From: Methyloversatilis discipulorum
GTDB taxonomy: Bacteria > Pseudomonadota > Gammaproteobacteria > Burkholderiales > Rhodocyclaceae
NCBI RefSeq assembly: GCF_018780585.1
Contig: NZ_JADMJL010000016.1
Location: 1 to 64,000, forward strand
Direction: 5' to 3'
DNA length: 64,000 bases
The notes beneath the pieces were generated by a model. That model saw only the letters and a program-made list of their open reading frames with translations, was not told the DNA's origin and made no database searches. Of the stretch, positions 39,558 through 48,988 are shown piece by piece. The translations under genes and the position numbers were made by a program. How positions within the stretch are numbered: the stretch's first letter is position 1; every line of letters starts with the position of its first letter.

Positions 39558-40493
39558 ATGAATACCCGCTCGCCGTCGCTGCGCGCGGTCGCCGCCCTGC
39601 TGCTGCTGGCGGTGATCTGGGGCTACAACTGGGTGGTCATGAAGATCGCGCTGGTCGATATGGACGCCTTCCAGTTCGGCGCCTGGCGCACCTTCGGCGG
39701 CGCGCTGAGCCTGTTCGCGCTGATGGCGGTGCTGCGCCGGCCGTTCCGGCCACAGCACCTGCCCTGGGTGGCGACGATGGGCGTGCTGCAGACCACCGGC
39801 TTCACCGGACTGATCATCCTCGCGCTGGTCAGCGGCGGCGCCGGCAAGACGGCGGTGCTCACCTACACCATGCCTTTCTGGGTCATGGTGTTTGCCTGGC
39901 CGCTATTGGGCGAGCGGCTGCACGGCTGGCAGTGGCCGTCGGCGGTCGCCACGCTGGCCGGCCTGCTGTTCATCCTCGATCCGGCGCATCTGGGGGGCGA
40001 CCTGACCAGCATGGCGCTGGCCACCTGTGCCGGCGCGCTGTGGGCGCTGGCGGTCATCGTCGCCAAGCGTCTGCAGATCCGCGCACCGGACATCGATCTG
40101 CTGTCGATGACGGCCTGGCAGATGCTGTTCGGTTCGTTGCCGCTGGTCGCCTTCGCGCTGTTCTGGCCGGCGCGGGAAGCGAACTGGACGCCGTCGCTGA
40201 TCGGCGCGCTCGGCTTCAACATCGTGCTGGCGAATGCACTGGCCTGGCTGCTGTGGCTGTACGCGCTGCGCCGGCTGTCGGCCGGGACCACCAGCATGGT
40301 GTCGCTGCTGACGCCGGTGATCGGCGTGCTGGCGGCGGCGCTGCAGCTGGGCGAACGGCCGCTGGCGAACGAACTGACCGGCATGCTGCTGATCGGCGTC
40401 GGCCTGCTGCTGCTGTCGGTCGAAGGCCTGCGTCGGCGTCGTGCGCAGATTTCTCCGACCTCGACTGCATCCGGAAACGCCTCCCGCGCGTAG
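39558..40493 (+). CDS. EamA/DMT-family metabolite exporter
   Basis: The 311-residue protein has ten hydrophobic segments in two EamA repeats: the first begins LLLLAVIWGYNWVVMKIAL, the second near ALATCAGALWALAVIVAKRL. This is the standard drug/metabolite transporter layout of inner-membrane amino-acid or metabolite exporters. GAGGAG lies 7 bases before the ATG at 39558. The substrate cannot be predicted. It probably shares a transcript with the NTF2-like gene. Confidence 0.88.
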   Translation: MNTRSPSLRAVAALLLLAVIWGYNWVVMKIALVDMDAFQFGAWRTFGGALSLFALMAVLRRPFRPQHLPWVATMGVLQTTGFTGLIILALVSGGAGKTAVLTYTMPFWVMVFAWPLLGERLHGWQWPSAVATLAGLLFILDPAHLGGDLTSMALATCAGALWALAVIVAKRLQIRAPDIDLLSMTAWQMLFGSLPLVAFALFWPAREANWTPSLIGALGFNIVLANALAWLLWLYALRRLSAGTTSMVSLLTPVIGVLAAALQLGERPLANELTGMLLIGVGLLLLSVEGLRRRRAQISPTSTASGNASRA

Positions 40494-40578
40494 ACAGGGC
40501 ACACAGGGTGCCAGCGCTGCAGACGCGATGCAGCGCTGGTACCCGTTCAACCACCCGTGCCATGCGAGGAGTTATCCG

Positions 40579-41130
40579 ATGAAGAAGAATCTGCTGTCCG
40601 CACTCGTTCTCGGGGCGCTGGTCGCCGGCTGCAGCCAGATGGGCAGCACGCCGGTCGCCCGGCTCGACGACGGCCAGTTGCCGCTGCCGACCGACTACAA
40701 GTCCTGGCCCGCTTTCCTGACCGCGGTACAGCGCGAGGACGTCAAACAGATACGCGACATCTACATGAACGCGGATGCGAAGAAGGGCAGTGCCGAAAAG
40801 GGCTTTCCCGACGGATCGGTGTTCGTGATGGAGAACTGGTCAGTCAAGCTCGATGCCGACGGCAAGGCGGTCAAGGGCGCCGACGGCAAGCTGGTGAAGG
40901 ACAAGCTGGCCGCCGTGTTCGTCATGGGCAAGAACGCCGGCTGGGGCGGCGCGGTGCCGGAGGCGCAGCGCAACGGCAACTGGATCTATTCCGCGTTCAA
41001 GGGCAATGGCGAGCTGAACGGCGACGCGAAGTACGACGCCTGTCGCGGCTGCCATGCGCCACTGAAGGACAAGGATTTCGTGTTCCGCTATGACGAACAC
41101 TTCGCCGCAGTGAAGGCCGGAAAGTACTGA
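40579..41130 (+). CDS. Cytochrome P460-family lipoprotein
   Basis: The 183-residue protein has a lipoprotein signal (LVLGALVAGC, lipid on the Cys) and a P460-type domain with YKSWPAFLTAV near the N-terminus and a haem-binding CRGCH (Cys155, Cys158, His159). P460 cytochromes oxidise hydroxylamine or related nitrogen compounds, or act in detoxification; the lysine cross-link cannot be confirmed here. GCGAGGAG precedes the ATG at 40579, rejecting a longer upstream frame that overlaps the EamA gene. Confidence 0.8.
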   Translation: MKKNLLSALVLGALVAGCSQMGSTPVARLDDGQLPLPTDYKSWPAFLTAVQREDVKQIRDIYMNADAKKGSAEKGFPDGSVFVMENWSVKLDADGKAVKGADGKLVKDKLAAVFVMGKNAGWGGAVPEAQRNGNWIYSAFKGNGELNGDAKYDACRGCHAPLKDKDFVFRYDEHFAAVKAGKY

Positions 41131-41145
41131 TCCGTCGCCCGCGCC

Positions 41146-41712
41146 TCACAGCGCCAGCCGGCCGGCGGCCCGCACACCGCCGCGGCGGTCCGGCTGCACG
41201 ACGACGGCCTCGCCCATCGCGAGGTTGTCGCCGGTCAGCGCCAGCACGTTCACCTGATGCGTCACCAGCGCAACCCGCAGTCCGTCGTCGAGCGCCGCGA
41301 TCCACTGGCGCAGCGCCGCGGTCTGCCGCTCGCGGTCGCCCTGGCCCGCGAAGAAGGAATTCAGCGCCGGCAACACCTCCACCTGCAGTTCCGGAAACAT
41401 CTCCTTCGCGGTATCGATGCAGCGGCACCAGGCGCTGCTGTACACCGCGTCCATCTTCACGTCGCGCGCCCGTAGCGCCTCGCCTGCCGCGCGAGCCTGC
41501 GCGCGGCCGCCTGCGGACAGGTTGCGCTGAGTGCTGCAGTCATCGAGGCGAAAGCCCGGCGGATCGCCAATGCCGGGCTCCGTCAGCGCATGACGCAGCA
41601 GCAGGGCGCCGCCCGAGCGCAGCGCGTCCAGCGCGATTCCGTTGCCGGCGTGCGAGCCGGCCGGTCGCAGCATCAGGCAGCCGAGCGCCTGGAGGGCGTG
41701 ACGTCTGTTCAT
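41146..41712 (-). CDS. Exported histidine phosphatase family protein
   Basis: The 188-residue protein has a Tat-like or Sec signal region (MNRRHALQALGCLMLRPAGS) and a histidine phosphatase fold. The catalytic His is in LLLRHALT and the second His in VALVTHQVNVLAL. YSSAWCRCIDTAKEMF matches the substrate-pocket region. It probably acts on a phosphorylated metabolite in the periplasm. It converges with the P460 gene and diverges from the next gene. Confidence 0.8.
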   Translation of the reverse strand: MNRRHALQALGCLMLRPAGSHAGNGIALDALRSGGALLLRHALTEPGIGDPPGFRLDDCSTQRNLSAGGRAQARAAGEALRARDVKMDAVYSSAWCRCIDTAKEMFPELQVEVLPALNSFFAGQGDRERQTAALRQWIAALDDGLRVALVTHQVNVLALTGDNLAMGEAVVVQPDRRGGVRAAGRLAL

Positions 41713-41832
41713 GGGCGGCGAGCCAAAGTAAGGACTTGGGCTGTCGACCGGTCATACTCGTGGCAGTTTCCGGCCGGCCGCGAGGCACCACGGGTGAGCC
41801 GAACTGAAACCTCCTGACGACGAGAGGCGAAG

Positions 41833-42399
41833 ATGAAATCGAGCAAAGCGGTGATTGCGACGGTGCTGTGCGCGCTGATGAGTGCGCTGCCGGCGCAGGC
41901 CGATCCCTTGTCCGGCGTTAGATCCATCGTGCTCACCAATGCCAGCGGAGGGCGCGAAGTGATCGGTCAGGTGGTGTTTGCACCGTTGGGCGACGGCCGC
42001 TCCTCCTTCAAGGTGACGCTGGACTCGCGGCTGGAAGAGTACTTCCTCGCGATGCGACCCTTCCGCTGTCTGACCGGGCCGACACAGCGCCTGTGCAGCT
42101 TTCCGGTCGAACGTGAGCCGCAGGTGGTCAGCGCGGGCGATCTGGTGCCGCTGGAATACGCGCTGATGTTCATGCGCACCGCGCCGGCCTCGCTGCACAT
42201 CGATCCGTTCAACGGTGTGTACTATCGTATGAAGGTGGTTGGCGAGCGCATCGAAGGTCGGGTGCACGACGTCGATATGGACCCCTTCATCACACCGGAC
42301 AGCGTGCCGGCGGAACGGCGTACGCGGCCGCTGCGTGACGCCGACCTGAGCGCGGGTGACCCGAGGTCGCACTGGTTGCCGACGCTGCTGATCGAGTAG
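41833..42399 (+). CDS. Exported protein of unknown function
   Basis: The 188-residue protein has a clear signal peptide (MKSSKAVIATVLCALMSALP, cleavage after AQA). The mature part is mostly polar with two cysteines (FRCLTGPTQRLC) that could form a disulfide, and a strand-rich middle. No family was recognised. GACGAGAGGCGAAG precedes the ATG. It diverges from the histidine phosphatase gene across 120 bases. Confidence 0.6.
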   Translation: MKSSKAVIATVLCALMSALPAQADPLSGVRSIVLTNASGGREVIGQVVFAPLGDGRSSFKVTLDSRLEEYFLAMRPFRCLTGPTQRLCSFPVEREPQVVSAGDLVPLEYALMFMRTAPASLHIDPFNGVYYRMKVVGERIEGRVHDVDMDPFITPDSVPAERRTRPLRDADLSAGDPRSHWLPTLLIE

Positions 42400-42497
42400 G
42401 GCGGTGTAGCCCACCCACCCGTGCGTCGTTCAGTCAGGGTTCAAGCAAGGACACTGTCCGCCGTTAACGGACCATTGTCGAACCAAGGCTGGCATCG

Positions 42498-44645
42498 ATG
42501 CCCCCCTTGCATGGCCGTGATGTTGAGTATCCACCGTCTCGCGACGCAGGCGTCGTCGCGAGACGGCTGCGCGCGCTCATCGTCGAGGACAATCCGGTCG
42601 ACGAACTCCTGGTGCTGGCCAAGCTTCGCGCCGCGGGCTTTGCCGTCGAACACTGCCGCGTAGACAGCGTGGCCGCGCTCGAAGTGGCGCTGCGCGAGCT
42701 GCACTGGGACATCGTGATTTCCGACTACGTGCTGCCCGACTGCGACGGTCTGGACGTGCTGACCGCGGTCCGGCGCATGCAACCCGATCTGCCCTTCATC
42801 CTGGTGTCGGGCGGCATCGGCGAGGCGGTCGCCGTCGATGCAATGCGCGCCGGTGCACAGGACTACCTGCTCAAGCAGAACCTGCTGCGCCTCGGTGCCG
42901 TGGTTGATCGCGAACTGACCAAGTCGGCCACCGCCCGCGCACTGCGTGCCGAACGGCAGAAGCTGCGCGAGAGCGAACTGCGGCTGCACAGCATTCTGGC
43001 CACGCTGGAAGACATCATCTGGTCGATCGAGCTGCCGTCGCAGAAGCTGGTCTATCTGAACCCGTCGGCCGAAGCCATCTACGGCGTGAGCGCTGAGGCC
43101 TTCCTCCACGGTGAGGTCGACTGGCTGGACATGGTGCATCCGGACGACCGCGCACGCATGCTGCGCTCGCTGAAGGAGGCCACCACCAGCGGCAGCCTGA
43201 CCACCGAGTACCGCGTTGTCCGGCCCGATGGCGAAGTGCGCTGGATACTCGACCGGGCGCGCGTGGTGTTCAACGAGCACGGTGCGCGCATACGCCTCGA
43301 CGGCATCGCCCGCGACGTGACGCAGCAGCGCAGCAGCGAAGCCAAGCTGCGTCAGGCCGCCCACTTCGACGTGCTGACCGGCCTGCCCAACCGCATCCTG
43401 CTGAACGAGCGGCTGCAGAAGGCGATCGACGCCGCGATCGACACCGACGCGATGATGGCGGTCGTGTTCATCGACCTCGACCGTTTCAAGATCGTCAACG
43501 ACAGCATGGGGCACGACGCCGGCGACGAACTGCTGCGCGTGCTGTCGCGTCGCCTGTCGCAGCGGGTGCGCGCCAGCGACACGGTAGCGCGCTTGGGCGG
43601 CGACGAGTTCGTGGTGCTGCTGCCGGAGATCCGCCAGGCGCAGGACGCGCAGGCCGTATGCGAACAGATGCTGGGCGCGCTGGCGCCGCCGGTGTCGATA
43701 CGGAATCACGACATCCACTGCACCGCCAGCATGGGTGTGGCGGTGTTTCCGCGCGACGGCCGCGACGTGGCGACGCTGCTGCGCCATGCCGACGCCGCGA
43801 TGTACCGCGCCAAGCAGGCGGGGCGGAACACGATCCGTTTTCACGAGCCGGACCAGAACGCCGCCTCCGGTGTGCTGCGCCTGGAAGCCGAACTGCACAC
43901 CGCGCTGGCGCAGGAGCAGTTCGAGCTGCACTTCCAGCCGCAGGTCGATCTGCTGAACGGGCGCCGCGTCATCGGCTTCGAGGCCCTGGTGCGCTGGCGC
44001 CATCCGGAACGCGGGCTGGTATCGCCACTCGACTTCATACCGCTGGCCGAGGAAACGGGCCTCATCGTGCCACTCGGACAGTGGGTGCTGCGCCGAGCCT
44101 GCGAGCAGGGCAAGCTGTGGGCGGAACGCTTCGACCCGGAACTGCGGGTGGCGGTCAATGTGTCGGCGCGGCAGTTCGTCGGCAGCGACATCGTGCGTAC
44201 CGTGTCGCGCGAACTCGAGCGCAGCGGCCTGTCGCCGCGCAATCTCGAACTGGAACTGACCGAATCGATGCTGATGCACAACATCGGCCAGACGGTGAAG
44301 CTTCTCGGCGACCTCAAGCGGCTGGGCGTCGCGGTCGCCATCGACGATTTCGGCACCGGCTATTCCAGCCTCGCCTACCTCAGGCGCTTTCCGATCGACG
44401 TGCTGAAGATAGACGCGTCCTTCGTGCGTGACATCGGCCACGACGCCGATGACGCCGCCATCTGCGCCTGCATACTCGCGATGGCCGGTTCCCTGCGCAT
44501 CGAGGCCGTCGCCGAGGGCGTCGAAACCGAAGACCAGCTGGCCTTCCTGCGCGAGCAGGGCTGCCGCATCGGTCAGGGCTATCTGTTCGGCAAACCGATG
44601 CCGGCGGACGAGGCGACCGCGCTGCTGGCGCGCGGCGCCGCCTGA
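42498..44645 (+). CDS. Response regulator-PAS-GGDEF-EAL protein
   Basis: The 715-residue cytoplasmic protein has a receiver domain (about 25-140; phospho-acceptor Asp in DIVISDYVLPDCDG), a PAS domain (about 165-285) and a GGDEF domain (about 295-455; LGGDEF intact, RASD inhibitory site). The EAL domain (about 470-705) is also intact: FEALVRWRHPE, ELTES, IDDFGTGYSSL, KIDASFV, AEGVET and QGYLFGKP. Both c-di-GMP synthesis and breakdown are possible, with phosphorylation likely setting the balance. No partner kinase lies next to it. Confidence 0.93.
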   Translation: MPPLHGRDVEYPPSRDAGVVARRLRALIVEDNPVDELLVLAKLRAAGFAVEHCRVDSVAALEVALRELHWDIVISDYVLPDCDGLDVLTAVRRMQPDLPFILVSGGIGEAVAVDAMRAGAQDYLLKQNLLRLGAVVDRELTKSATARALRAERQKLRESELRLHSILATLEDIIWSIELPSQKLVYLNPSAEAIYGVSAEAFLHGEVDWLDMVHPDDRARMLRSLKEATTSGSLTTEYRVVRPDGEVRWILDRARVVFNEHGARIRLDGIARDVTQQRSSEAKLRQAAHFDVLTGLPNRILLNERLQKAIDAAIDTDAMMAVVFIDLDRFKIVNDSMGHDAGDELLRVLSRRLSQRVRASDTVARLGGDEFVVLLPEIRQAQDAQAVCEQMLGALAPPVSIRNHDIHCTASMGVAVFPRDGRDVATLLRHADAAMYRAKQAGRNTIRFHEPDQNAASGVLRLEAELHTALAQEQFELHFQPQVDLLNGRRVIGFEALVRWRHPERGLVSPLDFIPLAEETGLIVPLGQWVLRRACEQGKLWAERFDPELRVAVNVSARQFVGSDIVRTVSRELERSGLSPRNLELELTESMLMHNIGQTVKLLGDLKRLGVAVAIDDFGTGYSSLAYLRRFPIDVLKIDASFVRDIGHDADDAAICACILAMAGSLRIEAVAEGVETEDQLAFLREQGCRIGQGYLFGKPMPADEATALLARGAA

Positions 44646-44649
44646 CCGC

Positions 44650-46155
44650 TCAGTTCACCGGCATCACGAACTCCGGCCCCTTCGAACCGCTGTCCGGCCA
44701 GCGCTGCATGATGCTCTTGTAGCGGGTGTAGAAGCGCACCCCCTCTTCGCCGTAGGCGTGCAGGTCACCGAACAGGCTCTGCTTCCAGCCGCCGAAGGAA
44801 TGCCAGGCCATGGGCACCGGGATCGGGACGTTGATGCCCACCATGCCCGCTTCGATGCGCTGGCCGAATTCGCGCGCAGCGGCTCCGTCGCGGGTGTACA
44901 GCGACACGCCGTTGCCGTACTCGTGGCTGTTCACCAGTGCGATCGCGTCCGCGAGGTTTGCCGCGCGCACGACGCACAGCACTGGGCCGAAGATTTCCTC
45001 CTTCCAGATGCGCATCGCCGGCGTGACGCGATCGAACAGCGTGGCGCCGAGGAAGAAACCCTGTTCGCGGCCGGCCACCGTGTGGCGGCGGCCGTCGAGC
45101 ACCAGCTGCGCACCTTCGGCGACGCCAGCGTCGATCAGCGACACGATGCGTTCGCGGTGGGCGGCGGTCACCACCGGACCCATGTCGGTGCCGTCGGCTT
45201 CGCCGTCGCCGATGTTCAGCTTCTGCGCGCGCATCCGCACCGCCTCGACCAGCGCGTCGGCGATGTCGCCGACCGCCACCGCGACCGAAATCGCCATGCA
45301 GCGCTCGCCGGCCGAACCGTAGGCGGCGCCGATCAGCGCGTCGGCCGCCTGGTCGAGGTCGGCGTCCGGCATGACCACCATGTGGTTCTTCGCGCCGCCC
45401 AGCGCCTGCGCACGCTTGCCGTGCTTCGCCGCCGTCTCGTAGATGTGACGGGCGATCGGCGTCGAGCCGACGAAGCTCACCGCGCGCACGTCCGGGTGTT
45501 CGAGCAGCGCATCGACCGCGACGCGGTCGCCCTGCAGCACGTTGAACACGCCGTCCGGCAGGCCGGCGTCGCGGAACAGTTCGGCAGTCAGCAGCGACGG
45601 CGACGGGTCGCGTTCGGACGGCTTCAGGATGAAGCTGTTGCCGCAGGCCAGCGCGACCGGCGCCATCCACATCGGGACCATGAAGGGGAAGTTGAACGGC
45701 GTGATGCCGGCGACCACTCCGAGCGGCATGCGCTGGCTCCAGTTGGCGATGCCGCCGCCGACGTGGTCGGAATACTGACCTTTGAGCAACTGCGGAATGC
45801 CGCAGGCGAATTCGATCACTTCCAGCCCGCGCTGCACTTCGCCCTGTGCGTCCGGGAAGGTCTTGCCGTGTTCGCGCGTGATCAGTCGCGCGATGTCGGC
45901 GCTGTGCCGCTCGACCAGTTCCTTCATCCGGAACAGCACGCGCGCCCGGCGCTGCGGCGCCAGCGCGCCCCAGGCCGGCTGCGCAGCAGCGGCACTGGCG
46001 ACCGCGCGGCTCACGTCCGCATCGGACGCCAGCAGCACCTGCCTGGCCACCTGTCCGTGCGCCGGATCGAACACGTCGGCGCTGCGGGTGCTGTCCAGCG
46101 CGCTGCGCTGGCCGTCGATCCAGTGGGAGAGGGTGTCGGAGGTGGGCGTATTCAT
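44650..46155 (-). CDS. mmsA: CoA-acylating methylmalonate-semialdehyde dehydrogenase
   Basis: The 501-residue aldehyde dehydrogenase converts methylmalonate or malonate semialdehyde to propionyl- or acetyl-CoA in valine, beta-alanine or inositol breakdown. The catalytic Cys is in [14 protein letters not shown], and the family-specific [15 protein letters not shown] and [13 protein letters not shown] segments are present. Length is normal. No other valine or inositol genes are adjacent, so it is an isolated pathway gene. It converges with the RR-PAS-GGDEF-EAL gene with only 4 bases between. Confidence 0.93.
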   Translation of the reverse strand: MNTPTSDTLSHWIDGQRSALDSTRSADVFDPAHGQVARQVLLASDADVSRAVASAAAAQPAWGALAPQRRARVLFRMKELVERHSADIARLITREHGKTFPDAQGEVQRGLEVIEFACGIPQLLKGQYSDHVGGGIANWSQRMPLGVVAGITPFNFPFMVPMWMAPVALACGNSFILKPSERDPSPSLLTAELFRDAGLPDGVFNVLQGDRVAVDALLEHPDVRAVSFVGSTPIARHIYETAAKHGKRAQALGGAKNHMVVMPDADLDQAADALIGAAYGSAGERCMAISVAVAVGDIADALVEAVRMRAQKLNIGDGEADGTDMGPVVTAAHRERIVSLIDAGVAEGAQLVLDGRRHTVAGREQGFFLGATLFDRVTPAMRIWKEEIFGPVLCVVRAANLADAIALVNSHEYGNGVSLYTRDGAAAREFGQRIEAGMVGINVPIPVPMAWHSFGGWKQSLFGDLHAYGEEGVRFYTRYKSIMQRWPDSGSKGPEFVMPVN

Positions 46156-46254
46156 CGTCTTTCGGAGCCTGCGTTGAAAGACGATATTGTGCGCCCGTGC
46201 GCGGCTGCGGTCTGCGTGCAGTGCGTCAGCGCAGCCGTCCCTTTCCGCCGGCGC

Positions 46255-46569
46255 TCAGTCGAACCAGTCGCGTCGCATCGAGCGTACCGAGCCGTCGCGC
46301 GCGTTGATATGCACGTCCCACTCCTTGCCCGTGGTGTCGATCAGTTCGAACTCGTAATCGTAGTCGTCGCTCATGAAGCGGCGTTCGAGGTCGGCTTCGA
46401 TCACCGTGCCCGGCTTGGCGGCGAGCGCCTTGGCGGTCGCATCTTCCAGCGAGATGAGCTTCATCGCCTCGGCGATGGCGCGCATCTTCGGCAGATCGTC
46501 GTCGTCGGCGAAGGCAGGCGGTGCGAGCAGGGCAGCGAGCAGCGTGGTGGCGATCAGGACGTTCTTCAT
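46255..46569 (-). CDS. Exported PepSY-domain protein
   Basis: The 104-residue protein has a signal peptide (MKNVLIATTLLAALLAPPAFA) and one PepSY domain ending YEFELIDTTGKEWDVHINAR, typical of small periplasmic PepSY proteins. Its ATG overlaps the kinase stop (ATGA 46566-46569), so it is translationally coupled as the last gene of the two-component operon. It may modulate the kinase sensor or a peptidase; this is inference. Confidence 0.85.
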   Translation of the reverse strand: MKNVLIATTLLAALLAPPAFADDDDLPKMRAIAEAMKLISLEDATAKALAAKPGTVIEADLERRFMSDDYDYEFELIDTTGKEWDVHINARDGSVRSMRRDWFD

Positions 46570-47936
46570 GGCCGTACTCCTTCGGGTGAGGGCGCGTCGA
46601 GCGCCATGCGTGACGGCAGATGCACGGTGACGCGCAGTCCGCCGAGGACCGGTGACGGTCCGAATTCGAGTGCGCCGCCATAGCTGTCGACCAGGTCGCG
46701 CACGATGGACAGGCCGAGGCCGTGGCCCGGTTTCGTCTCGTCCGCGCGGAAGCCGCGCGCGCTGAGCGATTCGAGTTGTTCGGGCGCGCAGCCCGGGCCG
46801 TCGTCCTCGATCAGCAGCTTGAGGTCCGCGCCACGTTCGACCGACAGCCGCACGCGGCGGCGGCACCAGGCGCAGGCGTTGTCCATCAGGTTGCCAAGCA
46901 GCTCCATCAGGTCTTCCGCGTCCATTGCCAGCGTGACGTCGGCAGCGATGTCGAGCGCGATGTCCGGCGAGCGTTCGCCGTGCAGGATGGCCAGCGTGGC
47001 CGCCAGCCGCTCGGCTGCGTCGCGCAGGTCGCTGCGCCGCGCCGGGTGGGTGCCGCCCATCAGTCGCGCGCGGCGCAGTTCGCGCTCGATGGCGCGGCGC
47101 ATCAGTTCGGTACTGTCGGTCATGCGCTGCTGCAGTTCGGGGTGGGCCGCCATCGCCGGCGATTCGGCCACCTGCAGCAGCACCGCCAGCCGCGTCTTCA
47201 GAGCGTGCGCCAGGTTGCCGAGCGCGTCGCGCGAGCGCTGCGAGCGGCGCAGCAGCATGCCGAGCAGCGCGTTGAACTGATCGACCAGCGGCGCGATCTC
47301 GTCCGGCAGCGCGACGTCGAGCCGCTCGCGTTCGCCGCGTTCGAGCGCCTGCATCTGCGCGCGCAGCGTATCGAGCGGCGCCAGCGAACGGCGCACCACC
47401 CACTGCTGTACGGCCAGCACGAGCGCGACCACGGCCAGCGTCAGCACGCCATACAGCAGATGCCACTCGCGCAGCCCGGCGCGCAGCGCCGACAGGTCCT
47501 CGGCAACCAGTATGCGCACCGACTGGCCGCGCTTTTCGTAGCGCGCCGACAGCAGCCACAGCGACTGTCCCTGCGGGCCGGCAGCCTCGCTCTGCGCGAT
47601 GCGCTCGCTGCCGGCGGATGGCAGGGCCAGCGTGCCGTCCCACAGCGAGCGCGACGAAATGTCGTCACCGCCGTCGATCACGATGCGGAAGTAATGGCCG
47701 GAGAAGGGCTGACGGTATTCGCCGCCGATACGCGCGTCGTCGAGCTGCAGCGGTGCGCCGGCGTCGCCGTCGAGCGCCGCCAGCAGGTTCTCGGCGTCGC
47801 GCTCCAGTCGCTGGGCCAGTTGCGCCTTGAGCAGGCGTTCGATGGCGATGCCGGCGAGCAGCCACTGCAGCCCGGCCAGCAGTACGAAGCTGATCGCCAG
47901 GCCGGCGGCAAGACGGGTGCGCAGCGCGTACTTCAC
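46566..47936 (-). CDS. PhoQ/QseC-like sensor histidine kinase
   Basis: The 456-residue kinase has a membrane helix near 10-30, a periplasmic sensor of about 120 residues, a second helix (about 160-180), a HAMP-like linker and the dimerisation helix with the phospho-accepting His in NLAHALKTRLAVL. The ATPase domain follows with NLMDNACAW, DDGPGC and GHGLGLSIVRDL. H-box and layout resemble PhoQ/QseC kinases. It overlaps the regulator gene by 4 bases upstream and the PepSY gene by 4 bases downstream. The signal is unknown. Confidence 0.93.
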   Translation of the reverse strand: MKYALRTRLAAGLAISFVLLAGLQWLLAGIAIERLLKAQLAQRLERDAENLLAALDGDAGAPLQLDDARIGGEYRQPFSGHYFRIVIDGGDDISSRSLWDGTLALPSAGSERIAQSEAAGPQGQSLWLLSARYEKRGQSVRILVAEDLSALRAGLREWHLLYGVLTLAVVALVLAVQQWVVRRSLAPLDTLRAQMQALERGERERLDVALPDEIAPLVDQFNALLGMLLRRSQRSRDALGNLAHALKTRLAVLLQVAESPAMAAHPELQQRMTDSTELMRRAIERELRRARLMGGTHPARRSDLRDAAERLAATLAILHGERSPDIALDIAADVTLAMDAEDLMELLGNLMDNACAWCRRRVRLSVERGADLKLLIEDDGPGCAPEQLESLSARGFRADETKPGHGLGLSIVRDLVDSYGGALEFGPSPVLGGLRVTVHLPSRMALDAPSPEGVRP

Positions 47937-48607
47937 GGCGCCTCCGGGGCGTCGAACACGTAGCCCTGACCGCGCCGCGTCTGTATCCAGTCGCGCCCTA
48001 TCTTGCGGCGCAAGCGCGTGATGTGGGCTTCGATGACATTGCTGTCGTGATCGGTGGCGTGGTCATACAGGTGTTCGTTCAGGCGCTGCTGCGAAAGCAC
48101 CTGGCCGGCGTGCAGCATGAAGCAGCGCAGCAGGCGGAATTCGATGCTGCTCAGTTCTATCGGGGCGCCGCCATCGAGTGCCGCGCTCTGCGTCGCTTCG
48201 TCGAGCCTCAAGGGGCCGCGTGCCAGCGGGCCCGGCGCGCGGCGTGCCGCACTGCGCTTCAGCACGGCGGCGATGCGCGCCAGCAGTTCCTCGCTGTGGA
48301 AGGGCTTGCAGACGTAGTCGTCGGCGCCGGCATTGAGCACCTCGACCTTTTCCTGCCAGGTGTCGCGCGCGGTCAGCACCACCACCGGCATCGCGCGCCG
48401 CGCGTCGCGCCACTGGCGCAGCACGTCGACGCCGTTGCGCCGCGGCAGACCGAGATCGAGTATCACGAGGTCGTAGTCGATGGCTTCCGCCGACAGCTGC
48501 GCGAACACGCCGTCGGTCGCGACGTCGACCGCGTAGCCGGCGCGTTCGAGCAGCGGCTTCAGTCCGGCAACCAGTGTTTCGTCGTCTTCGGCCAGCAACA
48601 GGCGCAT
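47933..48607 (-). CDS. OmpR/PhoP-family response regulator
   Basis: The 224-residue regulator has a receiver domain (Asp-Asp pair in LLLAEDDETL, phospho-acceptor in LVILDLGLP, Lys in YVCKPFHSEE). A winged-helix DNA-binding domain follows, ending in IEAHITRLRRKIGRDWIQT and RRGQGYVF. It is the partner of the overlapping kinase. It starts 1 base after the stop of the upstream PepSY gene. Confidence 0.95.
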   Translation of the reverse strand: MRLLLAEDDETLVAGLKPLLERAGYAVDVATDGVFAQLSAEAIDYDLVILDLGLPRRNGVDVLRQWRDARRAMPVVVLTARDTWQEKVEVLNAGADDYVCKPFHSEELLARIAAVLKRSAARRAPGPLARGPLRLDEATQSAALDGGAPIELSSIEFRLLRCFMLHAGQVLSQQRLNEHLYDHATDHDSNVIEAHITRLRRKIGRDWIQTRRGQGYVFDAPEAP

Positions 48608-48608
48608 G

Positions 48609-48944
48609 TCAGTCGTCCTGCTCCATCTTCAGCAGTGCGCCGGTGCGTGCATCCAGCTTCAGTTCCCACACGCGGCCGGCGTCGTCGAGTATCTCGGCTT
48701 CATACACCCAGATGCCTTTCTTCTGTTCGAGTTCGATGTCGATCAGCTTGCCCGGCTTTTCTGCGCGCGCGCGTTCGGCGATCTTCTCCAGCGGCAGGAT
48801 GTCGCCGCGCTGGCTCAGTGCGCGTGCCTGCTGTTGGTCGTCGCCGGCCAGCGTGTCGGGCGCGTGCAGCAGCACGACACCGGCGGCGGATACGACGAGC
48901 ACGGCGGGCAGCAAAACGAAAAGTGCGATGCGTTTCAGGTTCAT
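48609..48944 (-). CDS. Membrane-anchored or exported PepSY-domain protein
   Basis: The 111-residue protein starts MNLKRIALFVLLPAVLVVSA, a signal peptide or anchor, followed by a PepSY domain with GKLIDIELEQKKGIWVYEAE and LKLDARTGALLKMEQDD. The start at 48944 follows a GGGGGC site; a longer frame was rejected. It begins the two-component set, so the kinase and regulator are flanked by two PepSY genes. A sensory or periplasmic modulatory role is inferred. Confidence 0.85.
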   Translation of the reverse strand: MNLKRIALFVLLPAVLVVSAAGVVLLHAPDTLAGDDQQQARALSQRGDILPLEKIAERARAEKPGKLIDIELEQKKGIWVYEAEILDDAGRVWELKLDARTGALLKMEQDD

Positions 48945-48988
48945 GCCCCCAGTGTAGGGAAGGAAGCTGAAATCACGCTGAAAGCGCG

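Noticed and set aside
40441-40578. An extended start for the P460 lipoprotein
   Set aside because: It overlaps the EamA gene and would destroy the lipoprotein signal; GCGAGGAG before 40579 fixes the start.
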